Origin: Mycobacterium colombiense
Lineage (GTDB): Bacteria > Actinomycetota > Actinomycetes > Mycobacteriales > Mycobacteriaceae
Reading direction: 5' to 3'
Assembly (NCBI RefSeq): GCF_001953985.1
Contig: NZ_MBEI01000081.1
Coordinates: 1 to 62,918 of the forward strand
DNA length: 62,918 nt
Shown: positions 1 through 8,001 of the stretch, one piece after another
How positions within the stretch are numbered: the first letter of the stretch is position 1
Layout: every line of letters begins with the position of its first letter
Made by a program: the position numbers and the translations under genes
Notes under the pieces: generated by a model
Told to the model about the DNA's origin: nothing
What the model saw: the letters and a program-made list of their open reading frames with translations, nothing else
Database searches by the model: none

Positions 1-426
1 CCAGCCGGGCAGGCGGTGGTAGAACGTGCGGATCACCGCGACCTGACCGGCGCCCAGTGTGCCCTGGCGTTGGGCGGTCGCGGTGGCGGCCAAAGCGGGT
101 GGGATCGGTTCGCCGGTCAGGCCGTGGCGCGGGCCCAGATCGCGCGCCTCCTTGATGCGCCGGGCGGCTTCGCCGCGGCTGATCAGCGTGGCCTCGGCGA
201 TGGCATGGACCACTGTGCCGCCCAGTTCTAGCGAGGGGACTTGGCGGGCCAGGGAATTGATCAGCGGATGCTCGACGGCCGGGATGCGCCGGCGCTGCTT
301 TTCGCAGCGCTGCAGTGCCGCCAGCTGTTGCTGCGGGTTCAACGCGTCGAAATTCAGCGCACAGGCGCGATCCCAGGCGGCATCGACCGCGTCGAACACC
401 GCCTCGACATCCTGCTGATCACTCAC
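1..426 (-). CDS. 13E12-family DUF222/HNH endonuclease-like protein, N-terminal part
   Basis: Only the first 142 codons lie in the window; the 3' part, which would hold the HNH motif, is beyond base 1. The frame is open from a GTG at 426 (reading MSDQQDVEAVF) to the window edge. The segment has the DUF222 pattern of mycobacterial 13E12 repeat proteins: an Asp/Ala-rich helical start, a QQQLAALQRCEKQRRRIPA-like stretch, then an SRGEAARRI segment and the GPRHGLTGEPIPPALAATA-like region. These are multicopy proteins of unclear role, thought to be mobile HNH endonucleases. Family assignment is from recognition of the sequence; activity cannot be judged without the C-terminus. Confidence 0.8.
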   Translation of the reverse strand, partial: MSDQQDVEAVFDAVDAAWDRACALNFDALNPQQQLAALQRCEKQRRRIPAVEHPLINSLARQVPSLELGGTVVHAIAEATLISRGEAARRIKEARDLGPRHGLTGEPIPPALAATATAQRQGTLGAGQVAVIRTFYHRLPGW

Positions 427-542
427 ACCACGAAACTAGCCGCACCCACCGACAAAAATCGCCGGCCAGAGACTACTGAAACACAAGTGACACAAGTGAT
501 TTCAGGCACCGTGGACCGTGGACCGGAGCGGCCAAGGCCGAA

Positions 543-779
543 TCAGTTGCTGAGGACCAACTTCCAGTTGCCGTTGACGTTACGGTCCGGAACGCACCAG
601 AAGTTGTTCCAGCTTCCCGGCGTCGTGGCCTTTACGCCCGGGCCGGCATTTTGACACGCCTCGCGCGTCGGGTAATTGCCCTCCGTCTGAATCGTGTCGG
701 CGCCGCTGACGCCGACGCCGATCGTCAACAGCCCGGCCGTGGCCAGCAGGCTCGCGGCGGCAAAACGCTTGATGTCCAT
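543..779 (-). CDS. small secreted protein, 78 aa
   Basis: The 78-residue product starts MDIKRFAAASLLATAG, a typical Sec signal peptide (basic n-region, hydrophobic core to about residue 22, Gly-Ala near the cleavage zone). The predicted mature part is about 50 residues, has two cysteines (REAC and FWCVPD) that could form one disulfide, and ends in NWKLVLSN. I know such short secreted proteins from mycobacteria but no function. It lies downstream of the TetR gene on the same strand with a 53-nt gap. A far longer frame reads through from 1772, but that extension is an off-frame shadow of the SDR and TetR genes. Confidence 0.75.
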   Translation of the reverse strand: MDIKRFAAASLLATAGLLTIGVGVSGADTIQTEGNYPTREACQNAGPGVKATTPGSWNNFWCVPDRNVNGNWKLVLSN

Positions 780-832
780 CGGTAAACGGTATGCGGAATC
801 GACGGGCTGAGGAGTGGTTTTCAGCCGGACTC

Positions 833-1453
833 TTAACTTCGCTGGGCCGCGAGCGCCACCGCGGTGGCCACCGCTTCCAGCAGACGGCCGAGTTGCTCGG
901 CGTCCCGGACGTCGCGGTCGCCGGCGGCCAGCCGGGTGAAGACACCGGCGATGAAGGTGGTGACGGCGGTGGTCTGCGCGGCCAGCAGCGCCGGGTCGCG
1001 GGTGTCGGGCTGCAGGTGCGCGATGGCGTCGCGGGCCATGCCGTTGATCCGGGCGACGAACACCTGCGACGTCTCGGCCAGGCCGGGATCGCGGGCGGCG
1101 CCCAGCAGCAGCTCGTGGCGCGCCCTGTTGAGCATGAGGCCGGACCCGTCGGCCTGAATCATGGTGAGCCGCGCCAGATGTGCGAAGGGGGAGCGCGGAT
1201 CGACCGGCTCGTCGATCACCGACTGCAGGTTGGCCACATCGATCTCCGCGACGCGCTTGCCGACGCCGCGCAGCAGGGCCGCGCGGGTGCGGTAGTAGTA
1301 CGACGTGGTGCCCTCGGGGACGCCGGCGACGCGGTCGACCTGTCCGTGCGTCAGCCCGCGCGAGCCGTGCTCGGCCAGCACCCGGATCGCCGCATCGCAC
1401 AGGTCGCGGCGGCGTTCGTCGCCGTTGCGTTTGCGGGATCTGTCGCTGGCCAT
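833..1453 (-). CDS. TetR/AcrR-family transcriptional regulator
   Basis: A 206-residue protein with the TetR N-terminal helix-turn-helix at about residues 10-60 (RRDLCDAAIRVLAEHG, then HGQVDRVAGVPEGTTSYYY, the recognition helix with the family's Tyr-Tyr-Tyr). A variable ligand-binding helical domain follows. It begins 8 nt after the SDR at 1462-2232, so the two form one leftward operon, divergent from the MBL/SDR/sulfotransferase/ADH operon that starts at 2296. By the usual logic of such loci it should bind the palindrome at 2268-2285 and repress both directions until a substrate or acyl-CoA-like effector binds. The effector is unknown. The start ATG at 1453 gives the standard family length. 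Confidence 0.87.
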   Translation of the reverse strand: MASDRSRKRNGDERRRDLCDAAIRVLAEHGSRGLTHGQVDRVAGVPEGTTSYYYRTRAALLRGVGKRVAEIDVANLQSVIDEPVDPRSPFAHLARLTMIQADGSGLMLNRARHELLLGAARDPGLAETSQVFVARINGMARDAIAHLQPDTRDPALLAAQTTAVTTFIAGVFTRLAAGDRDVRDAEQLGRLLEAVATAVALAAQRS

Positions 1454-1461
1454 GACCGTTC

Positions 1462-2232
1462 TCAGCGCAGCACCGTGCCGCCGTCGACGTTGACGACCTG
1501 ACCGTTGATCCATTCGCCCTCGGCCGAGAGCAGGAAGGCGACCAGCGCGGCGACGTCGCCGGGATCGCCGACGCGGGGCCCCCGGATGCGCTTGAGCGCG
1601 GCGGCCTGAAGGTCCGGCCATTGCGGCACCGAACGGATGGTCTCGGTAGCGGTGAAGCCGGGCGCGACCGCATTGCACCGGATGTTGTCCTTGCCCCACC
1701 GCGACGCGACGTGCCGGGTGAGCGCGCCGATGCCGGCCTTCGCGGTGGCATAGGCCGGACGCGCGGGCTCACCCTGGAACGCCGCCGCCGAGGACATGTT
1801 GACGATCGCCCCGCCGCCGCGCTTGAGCATCTCCGGGATGGCGTATTTCATCGCCGCCACATACCCGCGCAGGTTCACCGCCATCACCCGGTCCCAGACG
1901 TCGAAGTCGATGTCGACCACGTCGGTGTCGGCGCGGATTGTGCTCATGTCGGCGCCCACGTTGAACAGCAGGTCCACCCCGCCGTAAGTGGTTGCGGCGC
2001 AGTCGATCAGGCCGGCGACCGACGTCGGGTCGGACAGGTCGAAGGCAACCTGGGTCGCGGTGCCGCCGGCCGCGGCTATGCGCGCGGCCGTCCGCCGTGC
2101 GGCGGCGTCGGCGACGTCGCCGATGACCACCCGGCAGCCCTCCTCGCCCAGCCGGGCGGCGGTCGCCGCACCGAGGCCGGTGGCGCCGCCGGCGACGATC
2201 GCCACCTTGTCGGCCAGTCCGCGTAGTCCCAT
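1462..2232 (-). CDS. SDR-family NAD(P)-dependent oxidoreductase
   Basis: A 256-residue classical short-chain dehydrogenase. The cofactor loop GGATGLGAATA is near residue 15. The usual NNAG motif is altered to NVGA, followed by Ser and the catalytic pair in AYATAKAG (Tyr-x3-Lys). The C-terminal VVNVDGGTVLR is typical. The ATG at 2232 is preceded by an AAGGGGCG ribosome site; a longer in-frame extension to 2310 would run through the divergent promoter and is rejected. It is first in a two-gene operon with the TetR gene and diverges from an operon with another SDR and an ADH, which suggests several oxidations of one alcohol-containing compound. Substrate unknown. Confidence 0.9.
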   Translation of the reverse strand: MGLRGLADKVAIVAGGATGLGAATAARLGEEGCRVVIGDVADAAARRTAARIAAAGGTATQVAFDLSDPTSVAGLIDCAATTYGGVDLLFNVGADMSTIRADTDVVDIDFDVWDRVMAVNLRGYVAAMKYAIPEMLKRGGGAIVNMSSAAAFQGEPARPAYATAKAGIGALTRHVASRWGKDNIRCNAVAPGFTATETIRSVPQWPDLQAAALKRIRGPRVGDPGDVAALVAFLLSAEGEWINGQVVNVDGGTVLR

Positions 2233-2258
2233 CAGCGCCCCTTCCCTAGTCGAAGATA

Positions 2259-2295
2259 TTGACTTTACCTCTAGAACTGTAGAGGATCGCCAGTC
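2259..2295 (+). promoter_or_regulatory. divergent promoter with perfect palindromic operator
   Basis: A -35-like TTGACT (2259-2264) is followed after 17 nt by a weak -10 GAGGAT (2282-2287), 8 nt before the ATG at 2296. Overlapping the -10 is the inverted repeat CCTCTA-GAACTG-TAGAGG (2268-2285) with 6 of 6 matching bases per arm. Its place between divergent operons, one carrying a TetR gene, makes it the best operator candidate. TetR binding is inferred. Confidence 0.6.
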
Positions 2296-3540
2296 ATGGC
2301 AGGGATTCATCGGGAGCGCCCCGGGGCCGGCGACCTCGCGGCGGCGACGGACAGCCCCGCGCGGCCCCTGGGCGACGGCGTCTGGATGTCACCGGGCGTC
2401 TCCAACTCCTATGCGGTGGCCACCGACGAGGGACGGGTCATCGTCAACAGCGGACTGGTCTTCGAAGGCCCGTTGCATCGCAAAGCTTTTGCCGACGTGG
2501 CCGGCCCGACGCGGGCCATCATCGTCACCCAGGGGCATGCCGACCACTGGGGCGGGGTGAACTCGCTGCGCGACGAGGAAACCCAAGTGGTGATGCACCG
2601 CAACTACCGGTACTGGCGCGACGACAACACCCTGCTCATGGGCTACCGGGTGCCCAAGACATCGTTCGCCTTCCAGAAGTTCTCCGATGCCGTGCTCGAG
2701 CACTTCAAGACCATCGACCCCGCGACCATCGACTTCTCGTTCCCCGAGCCGACCGCGACGTTCGACCAGCGCATGAGCATTGCGGTCGGCGGGCGCGCTT
2801 TCGAGCTGGCGTGGACGCCCGGCGGCGAGACCACCGACGCGCTGGTGGTATGGCTGCCCGACGATCGAATCCTGTTCAGCGGCAACCTGTTCGGGCCGCT
2901 GTTCGGCCACGTACCGAACCTGATGACCATCCGCGGCGATCGGTACCGCGACCCGATCCTCTATATCGAGTCATTGAACACGGTTCTGGAATTCGGGCCG
3001 CGGCGGCTGATCACCGGCCACTTCGACCCCATCGAGGGCGCCGATCGCATCGCCGAGGAGGTCACCGCGATGCGCGACGGAATGCAGGCAGTGCACGACC
3101 GCACGGCCGAGCTCATGAATTCCGGCGCCGACATCCACACCGCGATGCGCGAGGTCAAGATTCCTGAGCACCTCGACATCGGCGAAGGCTACGGCAAGAC
3201 CTCCTGGAACGTGCGGGCCATCTGGGAGATGTACACCGGATGGTTCCGGCATCGCTCCACCACCGAACTCTATGGCGTGGCGCCGGATTCGGTCGCCGCC
3301 GACGTGGTGAGCGCCGCCGGCGCGGACGCGCTGGTGGACGCGGCACGCGCTCACCTGGCCGTCGGCCGTGCGGTGCAGGCCATCCACCTCACAGACCTGA
3401 TCCTGGCCGCCCAGCCGATGCACGCCGGGGCGCGGGCGGTCGCCGCCGACGCGCACGAGGCGCTGCTGGCCGGCACCGAAAACTTTTGGGAAAAGGCCTG
3501 GCTCACCAAGTCAATCAACGAATTGAGGACGACCGAATGA
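2296..3540 (+). CDS. MBL-fold hydrolase with alkylsulfatase-type dimerisation domain
   Basis: A 414-residue protein with a metallo-beta-lactamase fold in the first about 270 residues and an alkylsulfatase-dimerisation-like helical region after it (AIWEMYTGWF near 315, then Ala-rich helices). The metal motif reads TQGHADHWGG, with Gln79, His81, Asp83 and His84. The canonical alkylsulfatase HxHxDH therefore lacks its first His, a variant I have seen in actinobacterial relatives. TGHFDP near 240 provides another ligand. It may hydrolyse a sulfate ester or a related ester; with a sulfotransferase in the same operon, sulfate chemistry is plausible but unproven. First gene of a four-gene operon; its stop overlaps the next start by 4 nt. 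Confidence 0.85.
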   Translation: MAGIHRERPGAGDLAAATDSPARPLGDGVWMSPGVSNSYAVATDEGRVIVNSGLVFEGPLHRKAFADVAGPTRAIIVTQGHADHWGGVNSLRDEETQVVMHRNYRYWRDDNTLLMGYRVPKTSFAFQKFSDAVLEHFKTIDPATIDFSFPEPTATFDQRMSIAVGGRAFELAWTPGGETTDALVVWLPDDRILFSGNLFGPLFGHVPNLMTIRGDRYRDPILYIESLNTVLEFGPRRLITGHFDPIEGADRIAEEVTAMRDGMQAVHDRTAELMNSGADIHTAMREVKIPEHLDIGEGYGKTSWNVRAIWEMYTGWFRHRSTTELYGVAPDSVAADVVSAAGADALVDAARAHLAVGRAVQAIHLTDLILAAQPMHAGARAVAADAHEALLAGTENFWEKAWLTKSINELRTTE

Positions 3541-4286
3541 ACTCCGTCAACTTCGATTTCACCGACGCTCATGTGCTGGTGACCGGCGGCACCAGCGGTA
3601 TCGGCAATGCGATCGCCGCCGCCTTCGCCGGCGCCGGGGCGGCCGTCACGGTGACCGGCACCCGCGGCTCGGCCGCGGACTACCCCGAGACGGAGCTGGA
3701 CGCGTTCACCTACCGCCAGTGCCAGATCCAGGACCCCGAATCCGTTGATGCCCTGGCCGATTCGTTGGGCGATCTGGACATTCTGGTCAACAACGCGGGC
3801 GGCCCCTATCCCGCCGGTGACGAATACGATCCGGATGGCTACGTCGCGTCGGTGACGCAGAACATGCTGGGCCCGATGCGGCTCACCATGCGCTGCCACG
3901 ATCGCCTCAAGTCCAGCCAGGCCCCGGGCGGCGCGAGCGTCGTCAGCGTCGTCTCGATGTCCGCGTTCCGGTCGGCGGTCTTCGTCCCGGGCTACGCCTC
4001 GTCGAAGATGGGCCTGATCGCCCTGACGATGAACCTGTCCCGCCGGTGGGCCAACGACGGGATCCGGGTCAACGCCATCGCGCCCGGGCTCATCGACACC
4101 CGAATGACGCACCCGGCCATGGGAATTCCGGAGGTGATGGACGTCGAGATCGGCTTCCACACGCCGCTGGGCAGGCCCGGGACACCCCAGGACTGCGCCG
4201 GCGCGGCGCTGTTCTTGTGTACCGACGCCGCCTCGTACATCACCGGCAGCACCATCGCCGTCGACGGCGGATACCTGACGGTCTAG
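3537..4286 (+). CDS. SDR-family oxidoreductase
   Basis: A 249-residue classical SDR starting at an ATG that overlaps the preceding stop (ATGA). The cofactor motif TGGTSGIG is near residue 16, NNAG near 85, and the catalytic set is Ser in SVVSMSAFRS with Tyr and Lys in YASSKMG. The C-terminus GGYLTV is typical. Translational coupling to the MBL hydrolase upstream and the sulfotransferase 4 nt downstream places it in the same pathway. Together with the divergent SDR and the ADH at the operon end this locus holds three alcohol/carbonyl oxidoreductases. Substrate unknown. Confidence 0.9.
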   Translation: MNSVNFDFTDAHVLVTGGTSGIGNAIAAAFAGAGAAVTVTGTRGSAADYPETELDAFTYRQCQIQDPESVDALADSLGDLDILVNNAGGPYPAGDEYDPDGYVASVTQNMLGPMRLTMRCHDRLKSSQAPGGASVVSVVSMSAFRSAVFVPGYASSKMGLIALTMNLSRRWANDGIRVNAIAPGLIDTRMTHPAMGIPEVMDVEIGFHTPLGRPGTPQDCAGAALFLCTDAASYITGSTIAVDGGYLTV

Positions 4287-4290
4287 GGCC

Positions 4291-5475
4291 ATGAGCGACT
4301 TCGACAACATCGCGACCGCCGACGACATCTTCGAGCTGGCGGCCCGACGCACCGGCCTCAGCGAAATCGACTCCGACTCATGGCGAGACGGGCTGCAGCT
4401 CATCGTCGACGAGCTCAACACCTCGCCGGCCTTCACCCCGTTCGGCCGGGAACGCGTCCTGAACGACGCCACCGACGCGCTGGCGCGCCGCATGCAGGTG
4501 CACGGCTACATCCAGGCGCACCCCGACGTGCTGGACGCGCCCGTCGAGCGACCGCTGATCGTGCTCGGCATGCCCCGCACCGGCACCACGGTCATCAGCT
4601 ACCTGCTCGACCAGGATCCGGCCCGGCGATCGCTGCTGCACTGGCAGTGCGTCGACCCGATCCCGCCCGCCGGCACCGATACCCTGCGCACCGACCCGCG
4701 CTGCCTGGCCCTGCTGGAGGAGCAGCGCAAGATCCTCGAACTGGTGACGCAGGCGAAAATGCCGCTGCCGCACTGGGAAGACGCCGACGGTCCGACCGAG
4801 GACATGTTCATCCACAACCAGGATTTCAAGGGACTGTCCTGGGACTCGTTCCTGCCGACGGATCGCTACGCGCGCTGGCTGTTCGACGAGGCCGACATGA
4901 GCAGCACCTACGAATACCAGAAGCGCTACCTGCAGGTGCTGCAGTCCACCGCGCCGGGTAACTGGAGCCTGAAGATGCCGTCGCATTCGGTGCACATCGA
5001 GGCGCTGCTGAAGGTGTTCCCCGACGCGCGGCTGATCTGGGCACACCGTGACCCATACAAGGCGACCGGGTCGCTGTGCAACCTGTGGCGGCTGCCGCAG
5101 AGCCTGGTGATGAACACCGAGCTGCTGGATCAGACGGAGATGGGCCGGCTGGCGATGTGGCAGATGGGCTACCACGTCGACCGGCCGCTGCGCGCCCGCG
5201 ACCGCATCGGCGACGAACGCTTCTTCCACATGTACTACCACGAGATGATGCGCGACCCGATGGATGTGATGCGCCGCATCTACGAGTGGGCGGACGAACC
5301 GCTGACCGCCGAAACCGAAGCGCGCATGCGCAATTGGCTCGCCGACCATCCACAGGACCGGTTCGCGCTCAACGCCTATCGCCTCGACGAATACGGCCTG
5401 AGCGTCGAACAGCTCGCGCCGACCTTCGCCGAGTACCTCGATACCTTCGACATCGAACTGGAGGGCACGCCGTGA
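4291..5475 (+). CDS. sulfotransferase family protein
   Basis: A 394-residue protein. The PAPS 5'-phosphosulfate loop is VLGMPRTGTTVIS (about residues 90-102) and the 3'-phosphate site is in WAHRDPYKATGSL (about 250). This is the pattern of the large mycobacterial sulfotransferase family, whose members transfer sulfate from PAPS to lipids, sugars or other hydroxylated compounds, or in some cases have diverged. It is encoded between an SDR (4 nt upstream) and a Zn-ADH (GTGA overlap downstream). Putting a sulfatase-like hydrolase and a sulfotransferase in one operon is notable. Acceptor not predictable. Confidence 0.87.
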   Translation: MSDFDNIATADDIFELAARRTGLSEIDSDSWRDGLQLIVDELNTSPAFTPFGRERVLNDATDALARRMQVHGYIQAHPDVLDAPVERPLIVLGMPRTGTTVISYLLDQDPARRSLLHWQCVDPIPPAGTDTLRTDPRCLALLEEQRKILELVTQAKMPLPHWEDADGPTEDMFIHNQDFKGLSWDSFLPTDRYARWLFDEADMSSTYEYQKRYLQVLQSTAPGNWSLKMPSHSVHIEALLKVFPDARLIWAHRDPYKATGSLCNLWRLPQSLVMNTELLDQTEMGRLAMWQMGYHVDRPLRARDRIGDERFFHMYYHEMMRDPMDVMRRIYEWADEPLTAETEARMRNWLADHPQDRFALNAYRLDEYGLSVEQLAPTFAEYLDTFDIELEGTP

Positions 5476-6482
5476 AAGCATCCGTGGTCACCGGGCCGGG
5501 CAAGGCGGAGGTGCTCGACACCGAGCGCCCCGACGTCGGCCCGCGCGATGTGCTGGTGCGGATGCGCGCCTGCGGTATCTGCGGGTCGGACGCGTTCTAC
5601 ATCACCATCGGCGGCATCCCGCCGCGCCAGGGGAACACCCCGCTCGGGCACGAGCCGGCCGGTGAGGTCGTCGAGGTCGGCGCGCGGGTGACCGGGCTGG
5701 CCGTCGGCGACCACGTCGTGATCAACCCGATGGCCGCGCCCAGCGGCATCATCGGCAACGGCGGCGCCACCGGGGCGCTCGCCGACTACCTGCTCATCGA
5801 AAACGCGGTCCGCGGAACGAGTCTCGAGGTGATCCCGGATCACATCCCCTGGGAGGTGGCCGCGCTCAACGAACCGATGGCCGTCGCGCGCCACGGCGCC
5901 AACCGCTGCCGGCCGAAACCGACGGACAAGGTCCTCGTGTTCGGGGCGGGGCCGATCGGGCTGGGCGCCGTACTGGCCTTCAAATCCCTTGGCGTGAGCC
6001 ACGTTGTCGTCGCGGACCTGATTCCCGGCCGCCTGGACAAGGCGCTGCAGATCGGCGCCGACGCCGTCATCGACTCCGGCGACGAAGACGTTTTGGCCCG
6101 CCTGATCGAACTGCACGGCGAGGGCGAATCGATGTTTCCCGGCAAGGCGGGCACCGACATCTACCTCGACGCCGCCGGTGTGCCCGCCGTCATCAACACC
6201 GCGCTGGCCGCGGCCAAGAAGGGCGCCACCCTGGGAATCGTTGGCGTGCATAAGGAACCGGTGCCCGTCGAGTTCGTCAACGTGATGAGCAACGAGATCA
6301 CCATCCTGGGCTCGATGGGCTATCCCGACGAAATCTTCGAGGTGACCGGGGATCTCGTGGCGAACTGGGAGAAGTACGCGCTGATCGTCAGCCACACCAT
6401 TCCGTTCGACAACGTCGGCGCGGCGCTCGAACTGGCGCACACCCCGGGCGCCGCGGACAAGGTCGTCGTCACGTTCTGCTGA
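5472..6482 (+). CDS. zinc-dependent medium-chain alcohol dehydrogenase
   Basis: A 336-residue MDR enzyme. The catalytic-zinc Cys is in RACGICGSD (about residue 36) and the His/Glu pair in LGHEPAGEVV. The Rossmann motif is GAGPIGLGAV (about 155). The four-cysteine structural-zinc loop is missing: the segment after GDHVVINPM has no cysteines. It most resembles the L-threonine/L-idonate/sorbitol dehydrogenase branch. The GTG start overlaps the sulfotransferase stop. Its 3' end overlaps the end of the convergent YbaK gene by 14 nt. Last gene of the rightward operon. Confidence 0.88.
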   Translation: MKASVVTGPGKAEVLDTERPDVGPRDVLVRMRACGICGSDAFYITIGGIPPRQGNTPLGHEPAGEVVEVGARVTGLAVGDHVVINPMAAPSGIIGNGGATGALADYLLIENAVRGTSLEVIPDHIPWEVAALNEPMAVARHGANRCRPKPTDKVLVFGAGPIGLGAVLAFKSLGVSHVVVADLIPGRLDKALQIGADAVIDSGDEDVLARLIELHGEGESMFPGKAGTDIYLDAAGVPAVINTALAAAKKGATLGIVGVHKEPVPVEFVNVMSNEITILGSMGYPDEIFEVTGDLVANWEKYALIVSHTIPFDNVGAALELAHTPGAADKVVVTFC

Positions 6483-6960
6483 TGTCGCCGGTGATCGCGC
6501 CGGTAAGGCGGATCAGATCCTGCGGCGCCACCGCGACCTCCCAGCCCCGACGGCCGGCGCTGCAGAACACCCGCTCCCACGCCAGCGCACCGGAATCGAC
6601 GACCGTCGGCAGCTTCCTGCGCTGACCGAACGGCGACACCGCGCCGACGACGTACCCGGTGGTCCGCTCGGCGACCGAGGCTTCGGCCATGGACGCCTTG
6701 GCAATTCCCAGCGCGGCGGCGGCTGCCTTCAGCGATAGCCGCGCGGTGGCCGGGACGATCGCGACCGCCAATCCGTCGGGGACGGCGATGATGAGCGTCT
6801 TGTAGATCTGCCCGGGTTCGATTCCGGCGGCGGCGGTGAGCGCCTCGACCGCCTCGGTGCCGAACGAGTGCTCCCGCGGATCGTGCTCGAAGGTCAGGAC
6901 CTCGTGCGGCACACCGGCTTTCACCAACGCGGCAATGCCCGGTGTGGCGGCGCCAGCCAA
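6469..6960 (-). CDS. YbaK/EbsC-type aminoacyl-tRNA deacylase
   Basis: A 163-residue YbaK-domain protein, the full family length. It shows HEVLTFEHDP, the conserved Lys in GQIYKTLI, GYVVGAVSPFGQ and LPTVVDSGAL. Family members remove Cys (or other mischarged residues) from tRNA-Pro. The most likely start is a TTG at 6960, 2 nt after the stop of the upstream SDR, so translation is probably coupled by termination-reinitiation; no ATG/GTG is available close by in frame. As I recall, the M. tuberculosis equivalent is split into two annotated pieces; here it is intact. Confidence 0.83.
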   Translation of the reverse strand: MAGAATPGIAALVKAGVPHEVLTFEHDPREHSFGTEAVEALTAAAGIEPGQIYKTLIIAVPDGLAVAIVPATARLSLKAAAAALGIAKASMAEASVAERTTGYVVGAVSPFGQRRKLPTVVDSGALAWERVFCSAGRRGWEVAVAPQDLIRLTGAITGDISRT

Positions 6961-6962
6961 GA

Positions 6963-7811
6963 TCAGGGGCCCGTGTACCCCGGCGGGTTGACGCCGTCCA
7001 CCCAGAAGTCGACGCCCAGCTTCGAGCCGGGGATGCAGTCGTAGGTCGACAGGTCGGTGACGCCGGAGTCCACCAGCACGTCCTCGCACAGCAGCATGTT
7101 GCCGGTGAACTCCTTGGCCGGCTTGTTGAGGATGACGTAGGCGGCGTCGGAGTAAATCTCGGGCTTGCGGGCACGGCCCATCGCCTCGTCACCGCCGAGC
7201 AGGTTCTGCACCGCGGCGGTGGCCACCAGCGTGCGCGGCCACAATGTGTTGGACGCGATGCCCTCCTCGCGCATCTCCTGGGCAATACCCAACGCGCACA
7301 ACGTCATACCGAACTTGGCCATCATGTACGCCGTCGGCTTCAGCCACTCCTGGCCCAGGAGCACCGGCGGGGACAGCGTCAGGACGTGCGGATTCTCCCG
7401 GCCCTTCATGTGCGGCAGACACGCCTGGGACACCGCGTACGTGCCGCGCACCTGAATGCCGTTCATCAGGTCGAACCGCTTCATCGGCACCTCGGAGATG
7501 GACCCCAGGTTGATCGCCGACGCGTTGTTGACGCAGATGTCGATGCCGCCGAACTGCTCGACGGTCTTGGCCACGGCCGCCTCCACCGAATCCGGGTCGC
7601 GGACGTCCCCGACGATCGGCAGGGCCTGCCCACCCGCCTCCTCCAGCTCTTTGGCCGCGGTGAACACCGTTCCCGGCAGCTTCGGGTGCGGTTCGGCGGT
7701 CTTGGCGATCAGCGCGATGTTGGCGCCGTCCTGCGCGGCGCGCTTGGCGATCGCCAGGCCGATACCGCGGCTGGCGCCGGAGATGAACATGGTCTTGCCG
7801 TTGAGGGACAT
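6963..7811 (-). CDS. SDR-family oxidoreductase (HSDL2/citronellal dehydrogenase-like)
   Basis: A 282-residue short-chain dehydrogenase of the longer HSDL2-like type. Visible are SGASRGIGLAIA (cofactor), NNAS, Ser in LTLSPPV, and Tyr/Lys in AYMMAKFGM. C-terminal tail SKLGVDFWVDGVNPPGYTGP. It is the Rv3224 equivalent by position. The YbaK gene follows 2 nt downstream. Upstream across about 190 nt lies the divergent sigH gene, so the two share a promoter region and this gene could be part of the SigH stress response; that is an inference from position only. Confidence 0.9.
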   Translation of the reverse strand: MSLNGKTMFISGASRGIGLAIAKRAAQDGANIALIAKTAEPHPKLPGTVFTAAKELEEAGGQALPIVGDVRDPDSVEAAVAKTVEQFGGIDICVNNASAINLGSISEVPMKRFDLMNGIQVRGTYAVSQACLPHMKGRENPHVLTLSPPVLLGQEWLKPTAYMMAKFGMTLCALGIAQEMREEGIASNTLWPRTLVATAAVQNLLGGDEAMGRARKPEIYSDAAYVILNKPAKEFTGNMLLCEDVLVDSGVTDLSTYDCIPGSKLGVDFWVDGVNPPGYTGP

Positions 7812-7895
7812 GGCGTCACACTAACGCCACGCCCGAATCGGCCGGATCGGGGTCCGATCGGGCGGCCGGGACCGCATCCGGCCGGATCGCGCTGC

Positions 7896-7923
7896 GGAAA
7901 TAGCGCGGTCACCCGCGGTGTTG
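7896..7923 (+). promoter_or_regulatory. candidate SigH-type (autoregulatory) promoter
   Basis: GGAAAT (7896-7901), an 18-nt spacer and GTTG (7920-7923) resemble the SigH/SigR consensus GGAAYA-N16-20-GTT. Two of six -35 bases deviate. SigH is known to transcribe its own gene in mycobacteria, and this is the best match upstream of sigH. Confidence 0.38.
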
Positions 7924-8001
7924 ATCCAATCGGTCTCACATGCGGTGGAGCGGACCCGGACGGACGGTGTCGGGGTCAGCCTTTAGATTGGGAGGAGCAG
8001 C

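Noticed and set aside
543..1772. 409-residue minus-strand ORF
   Set aside because: Only its last 78 codons form a plausible protein (with a signal peptide). The rest is the Arg/Pro-rich shadow of the TetR and SDR genes.
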